This document shows, piece by piece, positions 8,991 through 17,671 of a stretch of DNA of 64,000 nt (positions are counted from its first letter, which is position 1; every line of letters begins with the position of its first letter). The notes under the pieces were generated by a model that was not told the DNA's origin, did no database searches, and saw nothing but the letters and a program-made list of their open reading frames with translations. The DNA comes from Alteromonas stellipolaris (lineage in GTDB: Bacteria; Pseudomonadota; Gammaproteobacteria; Enterobacterales; Alteromonadaceae): positions 2,418,001 through 2,482,000 of the forward strand of contig NZ_CP013926.1 of assembly GCF_001562115.1 (NCBI RefSeq). The letters run 5' to 3'. The translations under genes were made by a program, and so were the position numbers.

Positions 8991-11900
8991 CACCATAAGG
9001 CACAACATCCGGGGCACCAGAAGTTGCGTAGGCCGACAAACCGTAACCTTGTGCGCCAGATTGCGGCTTCACAAATACGGCAATGGTCAGTGCTGGAACC
9101 GTGAATATACCATTCCCGTCTTCAGCTTCGTTAAACGTAGCGCCTCGCACAGTTTCATCACTTGATTTCATTTGCGTCGCATGTAATGAAAACCCGGTTG
9201 CGGTATTGATGCTTATAGATTGCGTTTCGTACCCCGTATTCACAAGTACAACGATGGCATCATTTTGCATATCGAGGTCGGTACGTAGCGTTTCAGCATC
9301 AGCCGTAACACCATCATCAATACTCATGGCTATTAAGCCTTTTTGCTGGTTTGAACCGATATTATGAAAGCCAATACGGTTAATGATGTCCTCTGCGGTA
9401 GTTAAACGAAATAACGGACTTTCCATACGAATGGCAAGCAACTCGTTAAATACATCCGACGCGAGCAATATATCAGTCATCGTTGCTGCTCGTTCTGGGC
9501 TATAAATAAATTCACCCATTTCTTCCCAGCGAACTTCATTGTCTTGTGCTAACGGTAAACCCACATTCCAGTTGTTGGTTTCATAGGTAAAATCAACGAA
9601 GTTGAACCAGTCACCTGCATCATAGGTGTTTCTGTCCATAGACTTAGAGCGCAGTAAATCGCCCCCCATTTGCAAGAATGGAATACCTTGAGACACCAGT
9701 GGAATACCGATAGCGACATTCTGTGCACGTACGCGCTCACTCAACGAAATATCCATTGGCAAGGTGTAGTTCAGTTGATCCCATAAGGTTTCATTATCAT
9801 GTTTAGACACATAGTTAATAATGTCGGCAGGATCGAGTGCGTAACCACCTAGGTTACTGGTATTGCTGGCCACACCAGCCGAGGTTTCAAGCACATAGTC
9901 TTGTAGGGTGCCTACCATGCTCATCTTCACTTTATCTTGATCGCTCAATAGCGCGTCAGAATCAGGTGAAAAGATATTCCCTTGGCGAATAGCTTCACGA
10001 ATTCTATCGTTGTACGTGCCTATTTGCGTACCGGCCATATTTAGCTGGTTCGCTTGCTCATAACCTCTGTCAATGCGCGTCCAGCCTTCGCCGTAGAAGT
10101 AATTGTCTTCATCTAATGCTTGTACGCTGTTGCGCAATTGCAACATGGTTTCTTTAGAAGCTTGGCTCATAATGTCGAAACGAAAAGCGTCGTATTTGTA
10201 ATGCTCGGTCCACATAAGTAGTGAATCTTGCATCAATTTTTCCATCATGACGTTGCGCGGTTCAGTGTCGTCACAGCAGGTTTCGCGAACAATATCACCC
10301 GTGTCTGTTTCATATCGATGGAAATAGCCAGGGACTACTTTGTCCAGTACAGATTTAGCAAACACGCCAGAGGCATTGGTATGATTAAATACCACATCTA
10401 AAGCAACTCGAAGGCCCATTTCATGCAGCGCTTGAATCATGGCCCGCATTTCAACTATACGTTCTACCCCCTCGGCGCTTGACGCATAGCTACCTTCAGG
10501 AGCGTTAAAATGATGTGGATCATAACCCCAATTAAAACCATCAATGGCACGCATATCACTTGTAAGCTGTTGAGCTTTCGCTGCTTCAGCTAGTGGGTCG
10601 TAGCTGTTGTATACATCAATAAGTTGTGTGGCACTGTTTTCTTCCTCACAAACTGCAGCTTCGGTATTTAGACGACACAAGTCCGCAACCGTATCAAATA
10701 AACCAACCGTTTTAGTCGGGTCCTCATCAATAGTGGCAATATCGTTCGCTGGCAGTACATGAAAGTAATTTAGCCCCGCTTCAACCAGTTTTTGTAGGTG
10801 TAAAACAGGTGCCGTGTTTTGCTCAGTAAATGCCATGTACTTGCCACGATTTGCTTCGCTTGTAGACATATCGCGAATACTGAAGTCTCGTACATGACCT
10901 TCATAAATAACGGCATCCTCAGGGTTTTCCAACGTAGGAATGACCTGCGTATCCCACCCCTCTGGTTTTAAATCGTCATCAGCTAAGTTAACAAAGCGAG
11001 AAAAGCGGCCATTGGTGCTAAGGCTTACCGAATAAGGGTCAGTAACTTCAAGTTTTTCTACCGCCCCCGTTTGCGGATGAAAAACCGTCACTTCATAGCG
11101 GTAAAGCTGTCTATCTAACGACATGTCTCCTTCAAATTGCCAAATACCTGTAACGGTGTCGCGTGTCATGCTATAGCGATTAGCGAGGGTTTTGTTATCG
11201 TTGAAGGTCAGCAAATCTACATTTTGAGCCGTGGGTGCCCATACCGCCACCGCAATACCCGTGTCAGAATATACGGCCCCTAAACTTGCTTCATTTGCAT
11301 CTTCATCACCCGCCGTATAAATAGCATCAATAACCTTTGCGTTTTGTAAGCCTGTTGCTGCTATTAAAACGCCATCACTGTCATACCCACCTACTACGGC
11401 TTGAGTGGTTAAGACCGTTTTTGCATCCTCTAGGCTCCAGTCACCTTCCCACGCCTGAAGACCCGCTAGGTTTTCTGCTTTAGCAGTTTGGCTATCGTCT
11501 AACGTGGCAGGCATTAACGCTACTGACGTGCCGTTAATTCCACTTTCCAATGAACTTTCTAAGTCAGCATTCGGTGAATAGTGAAGCTTCACGGTAGATA
11601 CGGTATCAGCCACATCCCACAATATCGTATTCGCATCTAACCAATGTGCGCCAAACCCCACTATATCCACTGGCTGTGGCCCAAGTGACATAATTGGGTA
11701 TTCAAATAAAGTGGGCTCTCCCGATAAGGTAAAGTTCATTCGCACGTAAGTATCATCATCTTGAACTAGCGAAGCTTGGAAGTCAGAACCACCCAGCTCT
11801 TTGCCTGCATCGTCAGTGCCTAAGTGAATGATAAAATTGTGGCAATCATCAAAATCATTTTTTAAATCTAAAACCCAATACGCGCCATAATTAGGATCGA

Positions 11901-12348
11901 TCCCCGTATGTTGACGTCCGTTGGCCCAATCAGTATCTGAATCGGCATATGCGTCACATTCATCGTTGTTCCAGGTATGCAAACGCCAGCCTTCGTACAC
12001 GGGATCGTTTGTGGAATTATCAGCATCAACTGCCGCGCGGTTGTAGTATAAAACCGCTTGATTATCTGCAGGGAAAAATACCGGTAGTGGCAAACTTGGA
12101 TCGGCGCCAACCACACACGCATCATTAGTTTCATTTGGTACCGTAGGTGCATCACACTGAATAGGCGGGGGTGCGACACACGCGCTGCCGTCTGCATTAG
12201 GTACGTTTGGTACATTACAAGTCAGTAAATTGTTAGAGCCAGATTCAACACCTGAGCCCCCGCAACCTACTACAAGAAGCGCCGTTAGAATAAGTGCTGC
12301 AATACGCCATACATTCAGCATTGGCGTTGATAAGGGTTTCGTTAACAT
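7999..12348 (-). CDS. Pullulanase-type alpha-1,6-glucosidase, lipoprotein, with three C-terminal repeat modules
   Basis: A 1449-residue debranching enzyme cleaving alpha-1,6 bonds of starch or pullulan at the cell surface. Order of domains: signal ending VVGC (lipobox), proline-rich CNVP/CDAPTVP repeats, a PUD/CBM41-like module (VLYYNR...GWRLHTWN), a CBM48 module (YSDTGIAVAVWAPTA), then the GH13 barrel with D725 (FRFDIMSQ), E754 (YGEGWT) and D851 (KHDNET). Three tandem modules of about 111 residues follow, each with an RGxxNxWG-like turn and an ASEDWxTVN motif, probably starch-binding. I chose the ATG at 12348 because GGAG lies six bases upstream and it gives a normal lipoprotein signal. The frame extends to an ATG at 12438 that overlaps the receptor stop (ATGA), a possible alternative start by coupling. 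It forms one unit with the upstream TonB-dependent receptor. Confidence 0.92.
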   Translation of the reverse strand: MLTKPLSTPMLNVWRIAALILTALLVVGCGGSGVESGSNNLLTCNVPNVPNADGSACVAPPPIQCDAPTVPNETNDACVVGADPSLPLPVFFPADNQAVLYYNRAAVDADNSTNDPVYEGWRLHTWNNDECDAYADSDTDWANGRQHTGIDPNYGAYWVLDLKNDFDDCHNFIIHLGTDDAGKELGGSDFQASLVQDDDTYVRMNFTLSGEPTLFEYPIMSLGPQPVDIVGFGAHWLDANTILWDVADTVSTVKLHYSPNADLESSLESGINGTSVALMPATLDDSQTAKAENLAGLQAWEGDWSLEDAKTVLTTQAVVGGYDSDGVLIAATGLQNAKVIDAIYTAGDEDANEASLGAVYSDTGIAVAVWAPTAQNVDLLTFNDNKTLANRYSMTRDTVTGIWQFEGDMSLDRQLYRYEVTVFHPQTGAVEKLEVTDPYSVSLSTNGRFSRFVNLADDDLKPEGWDTQVIPTLENPEDAVIYEGHVRDFSIRDMSTSEANRGKYMAFTEQNTAPVLHLQKLVEAGLNYFHVLPANDIATIDEDPTKTVGLFDTVADLCRLNTEAAVCEEENSATQLIDVYNSYDPLAEAAKAQQLTSDMRAIDGFNWGYDPHHFNAPEGSYASSAEGVERIVEMRAMIQALHEMGLRVALDVVFNHTNASGVFAKSVLDKVVPGYFHRYETDTGDIVRETCCDDTEPRNVMMEKLMQDSLLMWTEHYKYDAFRFDIMSQASKETMLQLRNSVQALDEDNYFYGEGWTRIDRGYEQANQLNMAGTQIGTYNDRIREAIRQGNIFSPDSDALLSDQDKVKMSMVGTLQDYVLETSAGVASNTSNLGGYALDPADIINYVSKHDNETLWDQLNYTLPMDISLSERVRAQNVAIGIPLVSQGIPFLQMGGDLLRSKSMDRNTYDAGDWFNFVDFTYETNNWNVGLPLAQDNEVRWEEMGEFIYSPERAATMTDILLASDVFNELLAIRMESPLFRLTTAEDIINRIGFHNIGSNQQKGLIAMSIDDGVTADAETLRTDLDMQNDAIVVLVNTGYETQSISINTATGFSLHATQMKSSDETVRGATFNEAEDGNGIFTVPALTIAVFVKPQSGAQGYGLSAYATSGAPDVVPYGETTPYLRGDMNGWTTDNPFIYKGDGIYEVAVALEAGITYGFKFASEDWETVNFGAADGDDAAFVESEPKILARTNNNLSFTPAIGATYLFTINASDSESPVLTIVNEEPYVGTPVFIRGAVNDWGTNDELVYQGGRIYIVTMDIDPGSYEFKVASEDWDTVNFGALSADDADKNVNVGQTTALARTNDNLLLTIEEADRYVFVFDVNDENNPTIGVYKEAYFGDTEVYIRGGMNGWGTTDLFTYQGEGEYTVDIELSIGSAEFKVASEDWNTVNLGNPNDAASNLVTPGQPKVLSFSNNNLVIDVTDAGLYEFKVSGPNGESPTLTVSAK

Positions 12349-12354
12349 GGATAA

Positions 12355-12358
12355 CTCC
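12355..12358 (-). promoter_or_regulatory. Shine-Dalgarno deciding the pullulanase start
   Basis: GGAG on the minus strand, six bases before the ATG at 12348. No comparable site precedes the in-frame ATG codons at 12375 or 12438. Confidence 0.65.
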
Positions 12359-12434
12359 AAATTTTTCTTTTTCATAAACGCAGTATTGGCATTGATTGCC
12401 TTAGGATTCAGCTTTTGGGAGAGAGGTAAAATAC

Positions 12435-15400
12435 TCATAATTGGTATGTCATCCCTAAGTAATACTGCGTACCGAAAAACTGAATGGTGCCGGTTTGTTC
12501 AGAAGAGGTGAAATAGCTTTTGGTAGGTTCGTCGGTAACGTTGTTAACTTGAAACAAAACGCTCCAATTATCGTTAATTTCATAGGATGCTTGGTAATCA
12601 ACAACCAGTTCAGAATCAAAATTAACGGTTTGATCGTTCACCGCCACTTGTTCAGAAACGAAGAAATCTCGATAACGCCCAGATAAGCGAGTTTCAAACC
12701 CTTCGTATTCCCAAAATAGCGTTACCGTGGCGACATTTTCGGATAAGCCAGGCAAGCTATCCGAATACACCGAACTACTCAGCGTACGTTGAATTTCACT
12801 TTCCGTGTAAGAGTAACTAGCCGTAACCCCTAAGCCAGACCAGAAATCCGGCAACTTGCTATAAATTTCAGTGTAGGCAATTTCAACACCTCGAATATAG
12901 CCGCCTTCAGCGTTATTTACTGCCGTACTATAGCTCCCATTTTCTGTAGGAACCGTAACAAAGATAGGGTTGCCGTCGGCATCCCGAGACAACTCAGCCT
13001 CTTGACCCACAAACTCAGGCTCAAGATAGACAGGTACCTGTACCGAATCTGGAACCACAATACCGTTGCCACTGAAGTCATAAGGTTCTATGTTAATTTC
13101 TTCAATGAAAGACTCTATGTCTTTGTAAAACGCTGCCAGTATCAATGCCCCTTCGGTATCCTCAAAATAGTATTCCCATGAAATATCATATTGGGTGGCA
13201 TAAAAAGGCTCTAGGTAAGGGCTATTTGTTGCGTTCCCGTTTACCTTGGCGGTAGGTTGCGACAACGTAACCTCCCCCGAGTCTCTATCCTGCACAGCAG
13301 TCACCGTTTCAACGGTGGTAGAAGCATTTGCTGCAAACCTATTGATAGGCGCACGGCCCATCACTTTTGCTGCAGCGACTCTTAGTTGGGTATTATCTGT
13401 AAGCGCAAAATTTAGATTAATAGACGGCAACACATCGTCGTATTCGTGAGTAAGCGTTGTGAAGCGATAAAAATTGTTAATTAAGCCGGCATCGTCGGTA
13501 ATATTTTGTGCGCCCGCGGTGGGATCACTCACCTCTATTGTGACACCCGTTTCTGGGTCGGTAATTAACGACGTAGCACGCTGGTATGTAGTAGAGCTTT
13601 GTTTGGTTTTTACATACCGGACACCCACGTTACCCGTTACTGGCATTCCCGCTATCTCAGTGCTTAGACCCGCCATCACATAAGCAGAGTTTACCGTTTC
13701 AAACACCTGACCACTTTCTTGCATAGTCCAAGAGGTAGACGGCCCTGTACCTGGACCATTAATCACGCCAGCAGCCCCTGGCCCCCAAGTTTGAACCGGT
13801 TGAGGATAGCCGCTTGGAAACCATGCGTTAAGCGCACTGTTTAAGTCTACCGACAAATAGCTTGGGAAATAGCTAAAATCGCCAGCCCAATCGACTTGCT
13901 CCACCATGTCATTTGTTAACCTCAGCGGTGGCTCACTTACTGAAAATGCACTGTCATTGCCGTATTCAAATACTGAACGATCGTTGCTGTACTCTCTATC
14001 AGAATAGCGATAGCCAAACTCCAAGCCAGTCACGATAGGCATGTCGATAAAGTATTGGAAATCGACCTTGTAAGCATCAAGCTCATCTTTGTTTACAAAC
14101 GGATAAATACCGTACTTACTGACCATCACCCTATCAATATCGGAAAACGCATCTGCTTGATTAAAGGCTAAATCAGGAAGATTATTACCATTCAACAAAT
14201 ACGAAATTTGAACGTTCTCATCAAACACAGGGCTGATGGCGTTGGCATCTTCACTGACTAACGACCATAGCAAGCCATTACGGAAATCACTTTTCGCGGT
14301 GGAACGAGACACATCAAATTGCACCGACAAGTCAGCACTAATTTCCCAATCTGCGTTAATACCAAAGTTTTCAACGCTATCGAAATCCTGGTTGTCGTCG
14401 TTAACTAGTTCAACCCGAGTAAAGCTGTTGTCTGTTCGAGAAAAAGTGCCACCAATCACACTATTATTCACAATGACAGGGTTCGTGATGCCTGCCGTTA
14501 TACCGCCTAATTTTACTCGATACCCACGGGCAAATTCTTCTGAATCGAATTTAGAAATAAATGCATCGGCTTTTAAGGTGAAATTTTCCAGTGGTGCCCA
14601 TTCTATGGCTGCAACGTACCCATCACGAGTTTGCTCACCACCCTTGTGTTGCATTTCAAAGCCTTCTGAAATGAGCTCACACTCTGGGCAGTCTGTGCCT
14701 GCTCTGTCGATGTCACCTTCAATACCATCTACATCAACAGCCCCGTTATATGCTAAGCCCACAAATTGGGTAGATACACTAGGTTGGAATAAACGTGCAT
14801 AACCAAGAGATAAACCTACGGTGTCGTCCATGAACTTCCCTTGATAGGAAAAACTCAATCGATGGCCGTATTCACTGGCATCAGATATCTCATTGGCTCG
14901 ATCGTTATACATACCCCGCATATTGGCACTAAACTTATGCTGCTCTTCCATGGCTAATGGGCTTGCTGTTTTCAGTTCTACCGTTCCCGCAATCCCCCCT
15001 TCAATGAGCGATGCTTTAGGCGATTTGTATACACTGGCTTCGGTGATCAATTCTGATGGGTACTGGTCGAACTCAATGGCTCGGCTTCCACTCGTAGACA
15101 CTTGCTCACGACCATTGAGTGTAGAGAACACAAAGTCACCGGCTAAACCACGAATGTTAATCTCAGCCGCTTGTCCCCCTGTTCGAACAGCTGATATACC
15201 CGGCAATCGGGTAAGGGCATCTGCCATAGATACATCAGGCAAACCGCCCAAATCATCCGCTGAAATTTGTTCTGACACTGTGTCAGAAAAACGTTTCTGG
15301 TTGAGTGATTGAATGAGGCTAGTACTAAACCCCCTCACCTCTATACGTTCGAGCGTGTCCTCAGATATGTCATCAGCAGCTGGTTGACCGCGCGATTGCT

Positions 15401-15530
15401 CAATTGAAGTTTCGTTACCGACTTCATCAATGGTGTCTTCCGACGTTTGCTGTGCGTAAATTGGCAGGGAAAATGCCAACCCACTACTGACTAACGCCAC
15501 CATGATAGGCTTAAGTTTGAATGTTCTCAT
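12435..15530 (-). CDS. TonB-dependent receptor, maltodextrin/starch type
   Basis: A 1031-residue outer-membrane receptor. A signal peptide (KPIMVALVSSGLAFSLPIYA) precedes the plug domain, seen in TVSEQISADDLGGLPDVSMADALTRLPGI and the IRGLAGDF block, then a long beta-barrel that ends in the typical aromatic-rich strand YYLGMTYQL. One loop carries the pair CPEC (near residue 275), which could form a disulfide. The stop overlaps an ATG (ATGA) in frame with the pullulanase, and an operator copy lies 113 bp upstream. By linkage it probably imports branched or long maltodextrins produced by the lipoprotein pullulanase; this is inference. Energy would come from a TonB system such as the one at 63321-63968. 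Confidence 0.9.
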   Translation of the reverse strand: MRTFKLKPIMVALVSSGLAFSLPIYAQQTSEDTIDEVGNETSIEQSRGQPAADDISEDTLERIEVRGFSTSLIQSLNQKRFSDTVSEQISADDLGGLPDVSMADALTRLPGISAVRTGGQAAEINIRGLAGDFVFSTLNGREQVSTSGSRAIEFDQYPSELITEASVYKSPKASLIEGGIAGTVELKTASPLAMEEQHKFSANMRGMYNDRANEISDASEYGHRLSFSYQGKFMDDTVGLSLGYARLFQPSVSTQFVGLAYNGAVDVDGIEGDIDRAGTDCPECELISEGFEMQHKGGEQTRDGYVAAIEWAPLENFTLKADAFISKFDSEEFARGYRVKLGGITAGITNPVIVNNSVIGGTFSRTDNSFTRVELVNDDNQDFDSVENFGINADWEISADLSVQFDVSRSTAKSDFRNGLLWSLVSEDANAISPVFDENVQISYLLNGNNLPDLAFNQADAFSDIDRVMVSKYGIYPFVNKDELDAYKVDFQYFIDMPIVTGLEFGYRYSDREYSNDRSVFEYGNDSAFSVSEPPLRLTNDMVEQVDWAGDFSYFPSYLSVDLNSALNAWFPSGYPQPVQTWGPGAAGVINGPGTGPSTSWTMQESGQVFETVNSAYVMAGLSTEIAGMPVTGNVGVRYVKTKQSSTTYQRATSLITDPETGVTIEVSDPTAGAQNITDDAGLINNFYRFTTLTHEYDDVLPSINLNFALTDNTQLRVAAAKVMGRAPINRFAANASTTVETVTAVQDRDSGEVTLSQPTAKVNGNATNSPYLEPFYATQYDISWEYYFEDTEGALILAAFYKDIESFIEEINIEPYDFSGNGIVVPDSVQVPVYLEPEFVGQEAELSRDADGNPIFVTVPTENGSYSTAVNNAEGGYIRGVEIAYTEIYSKLPDFWSGLGVTASYSYTESEIQRTLSSSVYSDSLPGLSENVATVTLFWEYEGFETRLSGRYRDFFVSEQVAVNDQTVNFDSELVVDYQASYEINDNWSVLFQVNNVTDEPTKSYFTSSEQTGTIQFFGTQYYLGMTYQL

Positions 15531-15642
15531 TGGTGCCCCGTTCCTTATTTTTTATCAACGGTTCGGGAATACCACACCCAAACTCGTCACTTATGGTTCT
15601 GCCACAAATAGTATCGGGTTGTATAAAAAGAGAGCAACACTA

Positions 15643-15656
15643 TGCATACGTATTCA
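15643..15656 (-). promoter_or_regulatory. Putative maltose-regulon operator, copy 3
   Basis: TGCATACGTATTCA, identical to the copies at 2826 and 20595, 113 bp upstream of the TonB-dependent receptor that precedes the pullulanase gene. Confidence 0.7.
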
Positions 15657-15742
15657 TTTACATTAAATTTACACAGCAATACATATTAGCAACACCTGAC
15701 TTAACGGGGTGTGTAAATTATTGAATTTAAATGAGGAATAGA

Positions 15743-15763
15743 CCCTCAAGGAAAGCTTGAGGG
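15743..15763 (-). other. Stem-loop without T-run, downstream of halogenase-like gene
   Basis: CCCTCAAG / CTTGAGGG, 8-bp stem with a 5-base loop. No run of T follows on either strand, so it is a doubtful terminator; it could protect the 3' end of the halogenase transcript or pause transcription. Confidence 0.4.
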
Positions 15764-15928
15764 GTACATAGAATGGTTAGGTGTTAATAAATGTTAATTT
15801 TTCAGCCGTGCTGCACACCAACGCTCAGTGAGGCGAACCGAACACAAAGTATGTTGAGGCAAAGCTAAATACGATGAAATAAATAGCACATAGGCCCGCA
15901 ACACACCTGCAATAAAAATCCAAATCAA

Positions 15929-17515
15929 TTAAAAGCTCACAGACGTTTTATTTGCACTATCAATCATAGATTGAATGTACGCATCATGTGTTGGTAACGA
16001 TGCTATTGGTTCCCGTTTAATCTTATATAAGGACGCTAACATAGCTTGCGTTTTTTCATCAGAAAAGCTATTCGTTAACCCATGATAATCTTCAGGGACT
16101 AGCCCTTGCCCATACATAACTTGTAGCCAAGAACTTTCTAAAAATAAGTCACTCTGCTCGCGCACTAAATTGCCATTTTGTTTAAACAGCGCCATTTTGT
16201 GCACCAACGAGTCTGGTAATGTTAAGTGGCGCATATCTCGCCAGAAATCACTGTCTTCGCGTTCATTTAAACAATAATGCAATACTAGGAAATCTCGTAT
16301 TTGCTCAAATTCTACTTTTGATTGTGCGTTGTATTCGGCAACAGCACTATCTGAAATACCTTGGTGTGGAAATAGTTTAATTAACCTTACGATGGCTGAT
16401 TGAATCAGGTGAATACTTGTAGATTCCAAAGGCTCTAAGAATCCACTAGAGAGGCCTACCGCAACCACATTTTTATACCACTGCTGTCTACGACGACCGG
16501 TAGTAAATTTAATGAGTTTAGGATCGCCTAATGGTTTGGTATCTAAGTTAGCCATTAGCGTATCGTGGGCTTGGTTATCACTAATATAACGTGAACTATA
16601 AACGTGACCATTGCCATTACGATGTTGCAATGGAATACGCCACTGCCAGCCCGCATCGTGGGCGATAGAACGGGTAAAAGGTGCAGTATTTTCGTGGCGT
16701 TCAGAAGGCACTGCGATAGCCGAATCGCAAGGCAACAAATGAGACCAATCATCATAACCGGCCCCCAGGGTTTCGTTAATCAACAACCCTCGAAAACCAG
16801 TGCAGTCGATAAACAAGTCGCCATCAATGGCGTGGCCATTTTCGAGATGCAATGCTTTTACATTGCCACTGAGTTTGTGCCTTGATACATGACTGATTTT
16901 ACCTTCAACCCTTCTAACCCCCATTCCTTCACTGAGTTTACGGAGATATTGTGCATAGAGTGAGGCGTCAAAGTGGTAAGCAAAAGGAAGCTCTAAAACC
17001 GGATCTTTCGCATTAATACGTGCAAATTTACCTGCCTCTGCCGCTAAATAATTAAGATCATAATCCCATAAATCGTGTTTCAAACCCTGCTGACGCGCTT
17101 TTAGCCAAAAGTGATGAAAGTGACAAAAGGCCATGCTTTTACCTGGCGCGCCGAACGTGTGGTAGTAGTGCTGCCCTTGCTGCTTCCAGTTTTCAAATCG
17201 AATTGCTAGCTTAATGGTAGCTTTGGTATCACGAAGAAAGGTTGCCTCGTCAATACCTAGCACTTGGTTAACTAAGCGGATGGGCGGAATGGTGGCCTCG
17301 CCTACTCCAACTGTGCCGATAGCTTCAGATTCTACGAGGGTAATATTCACAGCTTCGCCAATGACTTTTTTCAGTAACGCGGCCGCTAGCCACCCTGCCG
17401 TTCCGCCCCCAGCAACAACAACACGTTTCACTGGCGTATGCTTAGCTTCTTGGTGATCCCTTGTCTGTTGATCCGTTGCTTGTTGATTCGCCTCTTTTTG
17501 ATTTGCCACTGCCAT
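15929..17515 (-). CDS. Tryptophan-halogenase-like flavoprotein of the starch locus
   Basis: A 528-residue FAD-dependent protein of the tryptophan halogenase family. Visible motifs: dinucleotide fold GGGTAGW, second flavin motif GVGEATIP, the halogenase signature WQWRIP near residue 291, K102 (ATIKLAIRFENW) aligning with the catalytic Lys79 of PrnA, and E364 (FLEPLES) aligning with Glu346. The PrnA halide-site T-G becomes T-S here (T366-S367). The ATG at 17515 has AAGGG six bases upstream; the in-frame TTG two codons earlier directly abuts it. It follows a TonB-dependent receptor on the same strand. Such genes are common beside TonB receptors for carbohydrates, but the substrate and even halogenation are unproven. 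Confidence 0.85.
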   Translation of the reverse strand: MAVANQKEANQQATDQQTRDHQEAKHTPVKRVVVAGGGTAGWLAAALLKKVIGEAVNITLVESEAIGTVGVGEATIPPIRLVNQVLGIDEATFLRDTKATIKLAIRFENWKQQGQHYYHTFGAPGKSMAFCHFHHFWLKARQQGLKHDLWDYDLNYLAAEAGKFARINAKDPVLELPFAYHFDASLYAQYLRKLSEGMGVRRVEGKISHVSRHKLSGNVKALHLENGHAIDGDLFIDCTGFRGLLINETLGAGYDDWSHLLPCDSAIAVPSERHENTAPFTRSIAHDAGWQWRIPLQHRNGNGHVYSSRYISDNQAHDTLMANLDTKPLGDPKLIKFTTGRRRQQWYKNVVAVGLSSGFLEPLESTSIHLIQSAIVRLIKLFPHQGISDSAVAEYNAQSKVEFEQIRDFLVLHYCLNEREDSDFWRDMRHLTLPDSLVHKMALFKQNGNLVREQSDLFLESSWLQVMYGQGLVPEDYHGLTNSFSDEKTQAMLASLYKIKREPIASLPTHDAYIQSMIDSANKTSVSF

Positions 17516-17521
17516 ATTCAA

Positions 17522-17526
17522 CCCTT
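17522..17526 (-). promoter_or_regulatory. Shine-Dalgarno deciding the halogenase-like start
   Basis: AAGGG on the minus strand with six bases to the ATG at 17515. It touches the upstream TTG, which therefore cannot be the start. Confidence 0.65.
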
Positions 17527-17578
17527 ACTACTTACTTCACCACACTGTAGATGGTTTGCCTGTCTTTTTACAATAAAA

Positions 17579-17637
17579 AACCACCTTTTGCTTCGCCGCC
17601 GGAATTCATATTCGAGCGCTGAAACAACAAGGTGGTT
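17579..17637 (-). terminator. Possible terminator after the first TonB-dependent receptor gene
   Basis: AACCACCTT and AAGGTGGTT form a 9-bp stem around a 41-base insert, followed on the minus strand by TTTTTT. The long loop makes it weaker than the others, but the position, 35 bp past the receptor stop, fits. Read-through to the halogenase-like gene remains likely. Confidence 0.5.
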
Positions 17638-17671
17638 AGTATCTATCCTAATGTTGGCTTTCGCTCAACCA

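Larger units (their letters stand above)
15531..15928. other. Intergenic stretch upstream of the receptor-pullulanase unit
   Basis: 398 bp with no convincing coding sequence. It holds the operator copy at 15643-15656 and a stem-loop at 15743-15763. The halogenase-like gene ends at its right edge. Confidence 0.6.

Noticed and set aside
15743..15763. Stem-loop considered as a terminator for the halogenase-like gene
   Set aside because: No T-run on the minus strand after the stem; kept only as a possible 3'-end structure.
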